From Bacteroidota bacterium (GTDB lineage: Bacteria > Bacteroidota > Bacteroidia > B-17B0 > Aurantibacillaceae): a stretch of DNA of 64,000 nucleotides. Each line of letters begins with the position of its first letter. Position 1 is the stretch's first letter. Location of the stretch: assembly GCA_020162035.1 (NCBI GenBank), contig JAIUNM010000006.1:98805-162804 (forward strand), read 5' to 3'. Below, piece after piece: positions 1 through 9,495 of this stretch. The position numbers and the translations under genes are program-made. The notes under the pieces were generated by a model. It worked only from the letters and a program-made list of their open reading frames with translations. It was not told the origin of the DNA and did no database searches.

Positions 1-1293
1 ACCACCCATTGTGTAATGCACCGCAGGATAAATACGCATTGGTGTTTCATAAGGGTTTTCGCCAGTAATTTGTGCGTACATATCAAACAAATTACCGTAT
101 TTTTCTTTTACAACTTCTTTACCAAGACGCATAATTTCGTCTTTGCTTGGGTTGTGCAAGTTTTTCTTTGCAGCTTCAATTTTACCATAACGTTCTGTAT
201 TGAAAGTAAAATCTAAATAAACTGCTAATTTGCTGGCACCTACACCATAACCGGCATCGCAACGCTCTTTAGCAGCTCTACTTGCTACATCGCGTGGCAC
301 TAAGTTACCAAAAGCAGGGTATCTTCTTTCTAAGTAATAATCTCTTTCTTCTTCAGGTATATCGGTAGGTTTGCGGTTATCATCTTTCTTTTTTGGCACC
401 CAAATTCTACCATCGTTACGTAACGATTCGCTCATTAAAGTAAGTTTAGATTGGTGATCGCCACTAACAGGAATACATGTTGGATGAATTTGTGTGTAAC
501 AAGGATTGCCAAAAAACGCCCCTTTTTTGTGTGCTTTCCACGCTGCAGTAACGTTACTTCCCATAGCGTTAGTACTTAAAAAGAAAACGTTTCCATAACC
601 ACCAGTGCATAATAAAACAGCATGCCCAAAATGTCTTTCTAATTTTCCGGTAACTAAATCTCTAGCAATTATTCCTCGTGCTTTACCATCAATATTAACT
701 ATATCAAGCATTTCATGTCTCGAAAGCATTGTTACTGCGCCCATTCCTACTTGGCGTTGCAAAGCAGAATATGCGCCTAACAATAATTGTTGTCCGGTTT
801 GCCCAGCTGCATAAAATGTACGTTGCACTTGTGTGCCGCCAAACGATCGGTTGCTTAAAGTTCCACCATATTCGCGTGCAAAAGGTACACCTTGCCCAAC
901 GCATTGGTCAATAATATTTCCGCTTACTTCGGCTAAACGGTGTACGTTTGCTTCGCGTGAGCGGTAATCGCCTCCTTTTATTGTATCGTAAAATAAACGG
1001 TAAATACTATCACCATCGTTTTGATAATTTTTAGCAGCATTAACACCACCTTGCGCGGCAATACTATGCGCACGGCGAGGCGAATCTTGAAAACAAAATA
1101 CTTTTACTTTGTAACCCATTTCTGCTAATGTAGCTGCGGCTGATGCGCCTGCTAAACCTGAGCCTACAACCAAAACCTCTAAACTTCTTTTGTTTGAAGG
1201 GTTAACAAGGTGAACAGTTGAACGGTATTTTGTCCATTTATTCTCTAATACACCTTCTGGTATTCTCGAATTTAATTTTGTAGAACTTGCCAT
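1..1293 (-). CDS. sdhA: Succinate dehydrogenase/fumarate reductase flavoprotein subunit (partial, C-terminus off the window)
   Basis: This is the FAD-carrying catalytic subunit that oxidises succinate to fumarate in the TCA cycle and respiratory chain. The minus strand is open without a stop from the ATG at 1293 to the window edge and encodes 431 residues, roughly two thirds of the usual length of about 640. Visible signatures are the N-terminal FAD-binding [10 protein letters not shown], the covalent-flavin segment [13 protein letters not shown] with its histidine, and active-site stretches such as [13 protein letters not shown] and, at the edge, HYTMGG. It lies 19 nt downstream of sdhC on the same strand. 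An iron-sulphur subunit gene would be expected beyond the left edge. The product is clear; only its C-terminus is unseen. Confidence 0.96.
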   Translation of the reverse strand, partial: MASSTKLNSRIPEGVLENKWTKYRSTVHLVNPSNKRSLEVLVVGSGLAGASAAATLAEMGYKVKVFCFQDSPRRAHSIAAQGGVNAAKNYQNDGDSIYRLFYDTIKGGDYRSREANVHRLAEVSGNIIDQCVGQGVPFAREYGGTLSNRSFGGTQVQRTFYAAGQTGQQLLLGAYSALQRQVGMGAVTMLSRHEMLDIVNIDGKARGIIARDLVTGKLERHFGHAVLLCTGGYGNVFFLSTNAMGSNVTAAWKAHKKGAFFGNPCYTQIHPTCIPVSGDHQSKLTLMSESLRNDGRIWVPKKKDDNRKPTDIPEEERDYYLERRYPAFGNLVPRDVASRAAKERCDAGYGVGASKLAVYLDFTFNTERYGKIEAAKKNLHNPSKDEIMRLGKEVVKEKYGNLFDMYAQITGENPYETPMRIYPAVHYTMGG

Positions 1294-1312
1294 ATCTTAA
1301 TCTTAAACTTTA

Positions 1313-1987
1313 TTAATTATTCATTCCTCTCATAAACATTACTATTGGCATTAATGCAAATAGTAAACAAACGATAACACTGTACCAAATACCAATTTTT
1401 TTAATAAGTGGGGTGTATTTTTTATGATTTAATCCTAATGTTTGAAAAGCTGATTGAAAACCATGCAATAAATGAAATAATAAACTGCCTACTCCAAATA
1501 AATAAATTGCAACAACCCATATGTGAGAAAACACTTCTTGCATTTCAACATAAGTATTATGCTCGTCTGCTTTACCCGAAAATACTGCAACTTTTGTATC
1601 AACCCAAAAATGAGATAAATGCACCACTAAAAATAATAATAATAATGAACCTAATACACCCATGCTGCGGCTATACCATTTGCTGTTAGCAGCACCATTA
1701 ACTTTAGCATAAGCAATTGGCCGAGCTTTTTTATTTTCTAAAGTTAAAATTAATGCTTGGTATATATGTAATAATAAGCCTGCAAATAAACCTATTTCCA
1801 TAACTCTAATTACAGGGTTTGTAGCCATAAAATGTGCAGCAGCATTAAATGTTTCGCCGTTATCAGGTATAAAAATGCAAGCATTAATACCAACGTGTAC
1901 AACTAAAAATGAGATTAAAAATAATCCCGTTAAACCCATTACAAATTTTTTTCCAATAGATGAATGAAGAAATCCTGTTTTACTCAT
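1313..1987 (-). CDS. sdhC: Succinate dehydrogenase cytochrome b subunit
   Basis: This is the membrane anchor of the succinate:quinone oxidoreductase, carrying haem b and the quinone site. The 224-residue protein has about five hydrophobic segments with histidines at their ends, beginning MSKTGFLHSSIGKKF and GLTGLFLISFLVVHVG. That is the single-subunit cytochrome b type of Bacteroidota and epsilonproteobacterial enzymes, not the SdhC/SdhD pair. The frame can be extended upstream to a GTG at 2020. I chose the ATG at 1987 because the family begins near this motif and because a promoter -7 box lies at 2023-2030, too close to 2020 for a normal leader. It is first in an operon with sdhA. Confidence 0.92.
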   Translation of the reverse strand: MSKTGFLHSSIGKKFVMGLTGLFLISFLVVHVGINACIFIPDNGETFNAAAHFMATNPVIRVMEIGLFAGLLLHIYQALILTLENKKARPIAYAKVNGAANSKWYSRSMGVLGSLLLLFLVVHLSHFWVDTKVAVFSGKADEHNTYVEMQEVFSHIWVVAIYLFGVGSLLFHLLHGFQSAFQTLGLNHKKYTPLIKKIGIWYSVIVCLLFALMPIVMFMRGMNN

Positions 1988-2022
1988 AAAATTTAACTTA
2001 AGCGTGTATAAATTAAGCACTG

Positions 2023-2051
2023 CAAATTTAATAGTTTCAAGATATTAGCAA
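2023..2051 (-). promoter_or_regulatory. Bacteroidota-type promoter of sdhCA
   Basis: On the minus strand TTG at 2051-2049 is followed after 18 nt by TAAATTTG at 2030-2023. This matches the Bacteroidota consensus (TTG/TTTG, 17-23 nt, TAnnTTTG). Transcription would start near 2017, giving a leader of about 30 nt before the sdhC ATG. Assigned by consensus only. Confidence 0.65.
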
Positions 2052-2282
2052 AACACAATAATTTTAAGTTTTTTTGTTATCCGTAAAATTTTAATTTGTA
2101 GTAGGGTTGTAGGCTTTAATATTACAATAAAACCCAATGTTATTTAGAATTGTTTTAAATACTTTTTACTTTGATTAAAGCATATACCTTATCAACCAAA
2201 TTTGATAATTAGGGTTAGAAATTTACGATTAACAATGCTTATTTTAACCAGTTTATCTAATATCGTTTATTTATTTAGATTG

Positions 2283-2315
2283 TTTGCGTTGATATTTATT
2301 TTTTATTTAATTTTG
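2283..2315 (+). promoter_or_regulatory. Bacteroidota-type promoter of kup
   Basis: TTTG at 2283-2286 is separated by 21 nt from TAATTTTG at 2308-2315, matching the -33/-7 consensus. The kup ATG follows 25 nt after the -7 box. The 2052-2282 stretch between this and the divergent sdh promoter shows no gene or RNA that I recognise. Confidence 0.6.
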
Positions 2316-2340
2316 AAGCCTTGTTTTAAGTTTACCCAAT

Positions 2341-4296
2341 ATGGGAAGTCAACAAAAAGGCACTTTAAATAAAATTACTTTTGGAGGTTTAATTGTAACT
2401 TTAGGTATTATTTATGGCGACATAGGTACATCGCCTTTGTATGTATTAAAAGCTATAGTAGGAGATGCTCCAATAAATTCTGATTTAGTTAAAGGCGCAA
2501 TAAGCGCAATTTTTTGGACATTAACCTTACAAACTACAATAAAATATGTTGTTTTAACTTTAAGAGCGGATAATAAAGGTGAAGGCGGAATTTTTTCGTT
2601 ATACACATTAGTAAAACGAAGTAAATTTAAATGGCTGATTGTGCCAGCAATAATTGGTGGTAGCGCACTATTAGCCGATGGAATAATTACTCCTCCAATT
2701 TCTGTTAGTTCTGCAATTGAAGGTTTAAAAAAAGAAAACCCTGACTTAAATACTGTACCGATTGTTATAGTTATTATTACAGCATTATTTTTTATTCAGC
2801 GATTTGGAACTAAAACAATAGGTCGAGCATTTGGACCAATAATGTTTATTTGGTTTGCCATGTTAGGTGTTTTAGGTATTAGTAAAATGGGAGCCAACTT
2901 AGAAATTTTTTCTGCTTTTAACCCCTATTACACTTATAAGCTTATACAAAGTCACCCAAGCGGCATATTAATTTTAGGCGCAGTATTTTTATGTACTACC
3001 GGAGCAGAAGCGTTATATAGCGATTTAGGCCATTGCGGTAAACAAAACATTAGAGTTTCGTGGGTTTTTGTAAAAAGTATGCTTGTTTTAAATTACTTTG
3101 GACAAGGCGCATGGCTTATTAGTAATGAGGGTAAAACACTTAATGGCGCAAACCCATTTTACGAAATAATGCCCGATTGGTTTCTTTTACCAGGAATTAT
3201 AATCGCTACAAGCGCTGCTGTTATTGCTTCACAAGCATTAATATCAGGTTCATTTACTTTAATAAATGAAGCCATGCGTTTAAATTTATGGCCAAAAGTT
3301 AGAGTAAAATATCCAAGCGAAGAAAAAGGGCAATTATATATTCCTTCACTTAATTCATTACTGTGTATAGGTTGTATTATTGTGGTGTTGTATTTTAGAG
3401 AATCTGGTGCAATGGAGGCTGCATATGGTTTAGCAATTGTACTTTGTATGATGATGACAACTATTTTATTAAACTTTTATTTACACATAAAGCGTTATAA
3501 TTATATTTTAATTGTTTTTATAATAACTATTTATGCCATAATAGAACTTTCTTTCTTTTACGCCAACATCGAAAAATTTTCGCATGGCGGTTGGATTACA
3601 TTATTAATTGCAGGCACACTAATGTTGGTAATGACCGTGTGGCAAGTTGCTAAAAAAATTAGAATGAAATACACAGATACTGTTGTGTTAAACGATTATA
3701 AACAATTTTTAATTGATTTAAGTAAAGATGAATCAATCCCTAAATATGCAACTCACCTAGTGTATTTAACTTCAGTAAACGATTCTAAATTAATCGAACA
3801 AAAAATAATTCATTCTATATTACAACGTAGGCCTAAACGAGCTGATATATATTGGTTTGTGCATGTTGACGTAATGGATGAGCCTTATAGAATGGAATAC
3901 AAGGTAGATCATATTGCCGAAGATGACATTATAAGGATTGATTTTAAACTAGGATTTAGGGTTGCACCAAAAATAAATTTAATGTTTAGAAAAGTTGTTG
4001 AAGATTTGGTTGAAAACAAAGAGGTAGATATTAGAAGCAGATACGAATCGTTACAAAAAAACAATATAAGTGGCGATTTTAAATTTGTAGTAGTAGAAAA
4101 ATATTTAAGCTACGATAATGATATGCCTTTCTTTAGAAAAGTTGTATTAGAAATTTACTATTTCTTAAAACACTTAAGCTTAACCGAAGCTAAAGCTTTT
4201 GGCTTAGATAGCAGTAGTGTTAAAGTTGAGCGTTTCCCTATGATTTTTAAAGTGCCGGAATCAATAAAAAATTTAAAACGAATAAGTAATAAGTAA
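2341..4296 (+). CDS. kup: KUP-family low-affinity potassium transporter
   Basis: This is a proton-coupled K+ uptake protein of the inner membrane. The 651-residue product carries the family signature GIIYGDIGTSPLYVLKAI near residue 22. About twelve hydrophobic segments follow over the first 450 residues, including ALLADGIITPPISVSSAIEG and TTGAEALYSDLGHCG. A soluble C-terminal domain of about 200 residues is usual for KUP. The length is typical of the family. It has its own promoter just upstream and ends 4 nt before the convergent rnhA stop, with no room for a separate terminator. The family assignment is firm; ion preference and affinity are inferred from the family. Confidence 0.94.
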   Translation: MGSQQKGTLNKITFGGLIVTLGIIYGDIGTSPLYVLKAIVGDAPINSDLVKGAISAIFWTLTLQTTIKYVVLTLRADNKGEGGIFSLYTLVKRSKFKWLIVPAIIGGSALLADGIITPPISVSSAIEGLKKENPDLNTVPIVIVIITALFFIQRFGTKTIGRAFGPIMFIWFAMLGVLGISKMGANLEIFSAFNPYYTYKLIQSHPSGILILGAVFLCTTGAEALYSDLGHCGKQNIRVSWVFVKSMLVLNYFGQGAWLISNEGKTLNGANPFYEIMPDWFLLPGIIIATSAAVIASQALISGSFTLINEAMRLNLWPKVRVKYPSEEKGQLYIPSLNSLLCIGCIIVVLYFRESGAMEAAYGLAIVLCMMMTTILLNFYLHIKRYNYILIVFIITIYAIIELSFFYANIEKFSHGGWITLLIAGTLMLVMTVWQVAKKIRMKYTDTVVLNDYKQFLIDLSKDESIPKYATHLVYLTSVNDSKLIEQKIIHSILQRRPKRADIYWFVHVDVMDEPYRMEYKVDHIAEDDIIRIDFKLGFRVAPKINLMFRKVVEDLVENKEVDIRSRYESLQKNNISGDFKFVVVEKYLSYDNDMPFFRKVVLEIYYFLKHLSLTEAKAFGLDSSSVKVERFPMIFKVPESIKNLKRISNK

Positions 4297-4300
4297 ACAC

Positions 4301-4783
4301 TTAAAAAATTTCGTTATTGTTTTTGTTCTCATATCCTTCATCAATCAGCAAATAATTTGATTTACTGGCTTCTACTGCTAACACATCACACCTATTATTT
4401 TCTATATTAGAGGCATGCCCCTTTACCCAAATAAACTGATGCAATTTTGGATTATAAGCCTTTAAAAAACGTTTCCATAAATCTGGATTTGCCTTATCTT
4501 TAAAACCTATTTTTACCCAGCCAAATACCCATTTTAGGTTTATGGCATCAACAACATACTTACTATCTGAATATATAATTATAGGAATCTCTTTTTGTTT
4601 AATGCTCTCTATGCCAATTATTACAGCCAATAACTCCATTCTGTTATTTGTTGTTTTTTTGTAGCCTTGGCTAAGCTCTTTTCTATGTTGTTTGTACAGT
4701 AAAACTATGCCATAGCCACCCGGTCCTGGATTACCAGAGCATGCTCCATCTGTATATAGCTTAATTGTATGTTTCAAAAACAT
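4301..4783 (-). CDS. rnhA: Ribonuclease HI
   Basis: This enzyme cleaves the RNA strand of RNA-DNA hybrids, for example Okazaki primers and R-loops. The 160-residue protein shows the complete RNase H core: LYTDGACSGNPGPGGYG with the first aspartate D12, NNRMELLAV with E50, YSDSKYVVDAI with D73, and WVKGHASNIENNRCDVLA with D133 as the fourth metal ligand. Length is typical of the bacterial enzyme. The gene is convergent with kup and divergent from the secreted protein at 4837. Confidence 0.96.
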   Translation of the reverse strand: MFLKHTIKLYTDGACSGNPGPGGYGIVLLYKQHRKELSQGYKKTTNNRMELLAVIIGIESIKQKEIPIIIYSDSKYVVDAINLKWVFGWVKIGFKDKANPDLWKRFLKAYNPKLHQFIWVKGHASNIENNRCDVLAVEASKSNYLLIDEGYENKNNNEIF

Positions 4784-4836
4784 TTAAAATTAATTAAATT
4801 ATAATTTTGAATTATATTTTTTTGTAATTTTATTTA

Positions 4837-7575
4837 GTGAATCCTTTAAAAAGTGTTTTATTATTTGTTTTTGTTTGTTTTGCATATGTGTTAAATGCAA
4901 CACATAATCGTGCAGGCGAAATATTATACAAACGTATTGCGCCCTACACAACACAAGTAAGTGGTACTACAGTTCAAGTTTACACGTATTCGTTCACAAT
5001 TGTTAAATACACAAACGATGGTTCAAACATAGCCGATAGATGCGTTGATACAGTTTATTTTGGAGATGGCACCAAGGGTGTAGCGCCAAGGGTAAATGGA
5101 GGAACTTTATTATGCGGAAATAATTGTTCTAACTGTGGCGAAATTATTTTAAACGACCCAGGTTATGTTGTAAAGAAAAATGTTTACACCATTGTTCACA
5201 CTTATCCTGGTCCAGGAAATTTTTTAGTTAAATCTTACGACCCTAATAGAAATGGTGGTGTTATAAACATTCCAAATTCAATTGATAAACCTTTTTATAT
5301 CGAATCTTTATTAATTATTACCCCATTTAAAGGAGCAAACTCATCACCTGTGTTTAATTTCCCACCAATAGACAAGGGTTGTACCAATATATGTTTCTAT
5401 CACAATCCTGGCGCTTACGACCCTGATGGAGACAGTTTAAGCTATGAAATTACGATGAGTAGGGGTGCAGATGGCGACACTGTACAAGGCTACACATTTC
5501 CTGCAACTGGCGGAGGCACTTATGGAATTAACCAATACGGAACAATTACTTGGTGTACGCCTCAATTACAAGGCGAATACAATTTAGCATTTATTGTAAA
5601 AGAATGGAGAAAGTCAACCGATAATAAAACATATGATTTAGTGGGCTATGTTATGCGCGATATGCAAGTTGTAGTTGGAAATTGCGTTGCAAACCAACCA
5701 CCATTAATTAGTATTAATACCGAAACTTGTGTTGAAGCGGGGGTAGAAATTGCTGAGCCATTTACAGTAACTGATCCTAATGTAGGACAAATTATAAGTT
5801 TACAAGGAGAGGGAGGAGCCTTTTCGGCTGCATCACCAACTGCTTATTTTACAAATCAAACCTTTACAGCAAATTCTTTTTCAACCTCTGTATTTAACTG
5901 GAAAACAAATTGTAATCACATTAGACAACAGCCTTATAGCAACGTTTTAAAAGCAACAGATAATGGCTCTCCTATTAAACTAGTTTATTTTGCTAACTAC
6001 AACGTAAAAGTTGTTCCTCCAAAACTAGTAGGCTTAAGTGCCAACCCATTAGGCACATCAATTACGCTTACATGGCAACCAAGTTCATGTAATCCGCCAC
6101 TTAACCCATTAGTTCAATATATTATATATCGCAAAAACGAATGCGGAACATTTTCTTATACGCCTTGCAAAACAGGTGTTGATCCATCAAGCGGATACAT
6201 ACAAGTAGGTTCTACGGTTTCGGGCATCACTACTTTTGTTGATAATAATAACGGCAACGGTTTAGTGGTTGGGGTTGATTACAGTTATATTGTTGTTGCA
6301 TACTATACTGATGGTTCTTTTAGTTTTGCTAGTACCGAAACCTGCACACAACTTAAAAAAGATGTGCCAATTATTACAAATGTAGATGTATTAAACACTT
6401 CTACTAACCTTGGTATTATTAATATTAAATGGGTTAAACCAATAACAAACAGTTCTAATTTTGACACTACTTTATACACAGGGCCTTATACATTTAATGT
6501 TAAATATAAACCAAACTCAGCAACTTCATATACAACTGTTTTATCGGTAACTCAACCTAGTTTTTTTATGCTTCCAACAACTGGCACAACAACCAGTTCG
6601 TTTACACATACTAATATAAACACAGTTCAAGAAGGAAGTTCTTATATAATTGAGTTTATTGCAGGAACTGTTACTGTAGGAAATTCTCAAAAAGCAACAT
6701 CAGTATTTTTAACGTTAAGTCCAAACGATAGAAAAATAAATTTAAGTTGGCAAAGTAACACACCGTGGACAAATTACAAATACACCATTTATAAACGTAA
6801 ATTAGCTCAAGTAACTTTTAGTGCCATTGCCACTACCAGTTTAACTAATTATACAGATACAACTGATGTAAAAAATGATAGCACCTATTGTTATAAAATT
6901 TTAGCCGAGGGTCAATATTCAGATTTATCATTACCGCGCCCATTATTTAATAATTCGCAGGAAACATGCGCAACAGCAATAGATTTAACCCCACCATGCA
7001 CACCAACAATAACTCCAACAGTTGATTGCGATAAAGGTTACTTGCGTATTGATTGGACAGATGTGAAAACTCAATGCAACGGAAGTGATGATGTGTATAA
7101 GTATTTATTGTACTATAAAGAAACAAAAGACCAAGATTATACTTTATTAGATTCATTATCAAATAACTCAACTGCATATGTGAATGACAATAATGGGTTT
7201 ATATCTGGCTGTTATAAAGTTGCAGCAGTTGATAAAAAACTAAATGTTAGTCCGCCAAGTACTGAGTTTTGCGTGGATAATTGTCCAATATTTGAACTTC
7301 CAAACATTGTTACTGTAAACGGCGATGGCGTAAATGATTTTTATAAAGCAGTAAGAGTTAGGCAAATAAAAGAAATTAATTTAATGATTTGGGACAGATG
7401 GGGTACATTGGTTTACGAAACAAAAGACCCATACTTTAAATGGAATTGCATAAGCAAAGCAAGTAATAAATTAGTTAGTCAAGGCACATTTTTTTATGCT
7501 TGCGAAGTATTTGAGCCGCGCATAGATGGAGTTAAAAAACGCTTATTAAAAGGATTTTTACAAGTAGTACAATAA
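4837..7575 (+). CDS. Large T9SS-secreted protein with fibronectin-like modules and CHU_C sorting domain
   Basis: This is a 912-residue exported protein. It begins at a GTG with a hydrophobic signal peptide (SVLLFVFVCFAYVLNA) followed by THNRAGEILYKRI, a start often seen in large surface proteins of Bacteroidota. The middle contains several beta-sandwich stretches of fibronectin type III character (for example SITLTWQPSSC, LGIINIKWV, NLSWQSN and LRIDWTDV). The last 85 residues form a gliding-motility-associated (CHU_C) domain: VNGDGVNDFYKAV, then INLMIWDRWGTLVYE and a final GFLQVVQ. That domain directs export by the type IX system. No catalytic motif is seen, so adhesion or matrix function is only a guess. 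It stands alone between rnhA and the transaldolase pair. Confidence 0.85.
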   Translation: MNPLKSVLLFVFVCFAYVLNATHNRAGEILYKRIAPYTTQVSGTTVQVYTYSFTIVKYTNDGSNIADRCVDTVYFGDGTKGVAPRVNGGTLLCGNNCSNCGEIILNDPGYVVKKNVYTIVHTYPGPGNFLVKSYDPNRNGGVINIPNSIDKPFYIESLLIITPFKGANSSPVFNFPPIDKGCTNICFYHNPGAYDPDGDSLSYEITMSRGADGDTVQGYTFPATGGGTYGINQYGTITWCTPQLQGEYNLAFIVKEWRKSTDNKTYDLVGYVMRDMQVVVGNCVANQPPLISINTETCVEAGVEIAEPFTVTDPNVGQIISLQGEGGAFSAASPTAYFTNQTFTANSFSTSVFNWKTNCNHIRQQPYSNVLKATDNGSPIKLVYFANYNVKVVPPKLVGLSANPLGTSITLTWQPSSCNPPLNPLVQYIIYRKNECGTFSYTPCKTGVDPSSGYIQVGSTVSGITTFVDNNNGNGLVVGVDYSYIVVAYYTDGSFSFASTETCTQLKKDVPIITNVDVLNTSTNLGIINIKWVKPITNSSNFDTTLYTGPYTFNVKYKPNSATSYTTVLSVTQPSFFMLPTTGTTTSSFTHTNINTVQEGSSYIIEFIAGTVTVGNSQKATSVFLTLSPNDRKINLSWQSNTPWTNYKYTIYKRKLAQVTFSAIATTSLTNYTDTTDVKNDSTYCYKILAEGQYSDLSLPRPLFNNSQETCATAIDLTPPCTPTITPTVDCDKGYLRIDWTDVKTQCNGSDDVYKYLLYYKETKDQDYTLLDSLSNNSTAYVNDNNGFISGCYKVAAVDKKLNVSPPSTEFCVDNCPIFELPNIVTVNGDGVNDFYKAVRVRQIKEINLMIWDRWGTLVYETKDPYFKWNCISKASNKLVSQGTFFYACEVFEPRIDGVKKRLLKGFLQVVQ

Positions 7576-7658
7576 CATTAAAAATTGGTTTATTTCTTTT
7601 AGCATTTAACCTAATTTTCTCACTTTTTTTTGCTTTCTTTACGTTTTAAAATTTAAAC

Positions 7659-8669
7659 ATGGAATTATATTTAGATAGCGCTAACCTTAAAGAAATTGAA
7701 GAAGGATTTAAACTTGGTTTTTTAAATGGTTTAACAACAACGCCAACCTTCATGCAAAAAGAAGGAATTACAGATATAGATGGAACAATTGTAAAATTAA
7801 GTAAAATTGTTCCTGTACTTCAAATAGAAGCGTTGGGCAACACAGCCGAAGAAGTTTTAGCAGAAGCTGAACGCCAAATAAAATTAGGCTTAGATCCTAA
7901 AAAAACAGTTTTTAAAATCCCAGTTAGTTTAGAAGGTGTAAGAGCATGTAAATTACTTAGAGACAAAGGTTATTTAGTAAATGTACATTTAGTTTATACT
8001 TTACAACAAGCATACATGGCAATGCAAGCCGGCGCAACATACGTTTGCCCTTTAGTTGGAAGGTTACAAGACCAAGGGCATGATGCTTTAGCTTTAGTAC
8101 AACAAATTGTTGATGCAGTAGATTTATACGGTTATGAGACTAAAGTAATGTTTTCTTCAGTTAGAACTACCGAACACGTTAGAAACGCTATAAACATTGG
8201 CGTTCATACTATAACTGTTCCGTTAAAAATATTAAAACAATTAACCGAAAATAATTTTACAACAGTTGGTACAGACCAATTTATTACAGATACTCGTTTA
8301 ATGATGGTAAAAGTGAAAGAAGCTATTAATGGCGTAAACCCAATAGTTAATGAAGATACCATTATTACCGAAGCTATTGTTAAAATGACAGAATTTAATT
8401 TTGGCGCAATAACTGTTGTAAAAAAAGATGGTTCAATTAAAGGCGTTTTTACCGATGGTAGCTTACGCAAATTAATTGTAGAAAAAGGCAGAGATGTATT
8501 AAACAAAAAATTAGCAGACCTAGAATACAGAGAACCAATAAGTATTGAAGGAAATGTTTTATTAAACGAAGCTAACGCTTTATTTAAGAAAACAAATGTT
8601 GATACTATTGTTGTTACTGATAATGGTAAACCTGTTGGAATGTTAGATATCCAAGATTTAAAATCATAA
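7659..8669 (+). CDS. Transaldolase/FSA-like aldolase fused to a CBS-domain pair
   Basis: Residues 1-215 have the small transaldolase (fructose-6-phosphate aldolase) fold. The protein starts MELYLDSANLKEIEEG, and the Schiff-base lysine is K86 in TVFKIPVSLEGV. The aldolase motif normally reading TTNPS reads TTTPT here, so the usual catalytic Asn at position 28 is Thr. The residues around YVCPLVGRLQDQG also differ from classical FSA. Residues 229-336 form two CBS repeats (NFGAITVVKKDGSIKGVFTD and VDTIVVTDNGKPVGMLDI), which typically bind adenylate nucleotides. The arrangement recalls KdsD, where an isomerase domain carries CBS repeats. The gene stops 3 nt before the HAD phosphatase gene, so the two are probably co-translated. 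The substrate is unknown. Confidence 0.8.
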   Translation: MELYLDSANLKEIEEGFKLGFLNGLTTTPTFMQKEGITDIDGTIVKLSKIVPVLQIEALGNTAEEVLAEAERQIKLGLDPKKTVFKIPVSLEGVRACKLLRDKGYLVNVHLVYTLQQAYMAMQAGATYVCPLVGRLQDQGHDALALVQQIVDAVDLYGYETKVMFSSVRTTEHVRNAINIGVHTITVPLKILKQLTENNFTTVGTDQFITDTRLMMVKVKEAINGVNPIVNEDTIITEAIVKMTEFNFGAITVVKKDGSIKGVFTDGSLRKLIVEKGRDVLNKKLADLEYREPISIEGNVLLNEANALFKKTNVDTIVVTDNGKPVGMLDIQDLKS

Positions 8670-8672
8670 CAA

Positions 8673-9380
8673 ATGAACACCATTACAGATATTTATACAA
8701 GTATTGGTGGAAATTTTATTACTAACGAAGCCTTAATGCAAGAAAAACTTAAAAGCATTAAGGCTTTTGTTTTTGATTGGGATGGAGTTTTTAATAATGG
8801 CGAAAAATCTGGAGGAGGAAGCAGTAATTTTAATGAGGTAGATAGCATGGGAACAAATTTGTTACGCTATAGTTTTTTTTTAAAAAACAACCAACTCCCT
8901 ACAACAGCTATAATTAGTGGCGAAAAAAACGAAAGTGCTTTTTGGTTTTGTAAACGAGAGTGTTTTAATTTTTCGTTTTTTAAATTTGCAAATAAAATAC
9001 ATGCACTAAATTACATTTGCCAACAACAAAACATTAAACCAAACCAAGTTGCTTATTTTTTTGACGATGTTCTTGATTTAAGCATGGCAAAGCTTTGTGG
9101 AATAAGAATTTTAATTAATCGTAAAAACAATCCATCTTTTAAAAAATTTGTTATCAAAAATCAACTCGTTGATTATATAACTGCTTCCGAAAGCGGACAA
9201 TTTGCCGTTCGCGAAGCTTCAGAATTGCTAATAGAGTTAAGTGGAAATTATAATCAAACCATTCAAAACAGAATGGATTTTAGCGAAAGTTATAAAACGT
9301 ATATTAATTCCAGAAACCAAAACAGCACACAGTTTTTTACGTATTCAAACGAAAAAATTTTAAAAGTAGAACAACTATAA
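8673..9380 (+). CDS. KdsC-like HAD-family phosphatase
   Basis: This is a 235-residue HAD hydrolase. Motif I is FVFDWDGVFNNG with catalytic aspartates D35 and D37. Motif II is TAIISGEKNES, and motif IV is AYFFDDVLDLSMAKLCG. The cap-less core resembles KdsC, the Kdo-8-phosphate phosphatase, but is longer: about 25 extra residues at the N-terminus and about 60 at the C-terminus, beginning near GQFAVREASELL. It starts 3 nt after the transaldolase-CBS stop, which implies a shared pathway in which the aldolase product is dephosphorylated. The sugar phosphate concerned cannot be read from the sequence. Confidence 0.78.
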   Translation: MNTITDIYTSIGGNFITNEALMQEKLKSIKAFVFDWDGVFNNGEKSGGGSSNFNEVDSMGTNLLRYSFFLKNNQLPTTAIISGEKNESAFWFCKRECFNFSFFKFANKIHALNYICQQQNIKPNQVAYFFDDVLDLSMAKLCGIRILINRKNNPSFKKFVIKNQLVDYITASESGQFAVREASELLIELSGNYNQTIQNRMDFSESYKTYINSRNQNSTQFFTYSNEKILKVEQL

Positions 9381-9410
9381 AAGGTTTTAGTTTTTATTCA
9401 GTACCGCTTA

Positions 9411-9442
9411 TTTGGAAAAACACCCAATTAATAATAACTTTA
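9411..9442 (+). promoter_or_regulatory. Possible promoter of phaC
   Basis: TTTG at 9411-9414 is followed after 20 nt by TAACTTTA at 9435-9442. The second element matches TAnnTTTG except for the last base. The start codon is 53 nt further on. Tentative. Confidence 0.35.
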
Positions 9443-9495
9443 CATTATAATTAAAATAAAGCTAAAACAGATAATTGTTATTAATATAAAGTGTT

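Noticed and set aside
605..914. Plus- and minus-strand open frames inside the first 1.3 kb
   Set aside because: They are shadows of the partial sdhA gene, which reads on the minus strand across the whole region.
2052..2282. Possible tRNA or small RNA between sdhC and kup
   Set aside because: No cloverleaf, CCA end or T-loop motif is visible, and the stretch is uniformly AT-rich.
8204..8683. A 159-codon open frame on the minus strand
   Set aside because: It lies entirely opposite the transaldolase-CBS coding region, has a biased serine- and phenylalanine-rich sequence, and no start context.
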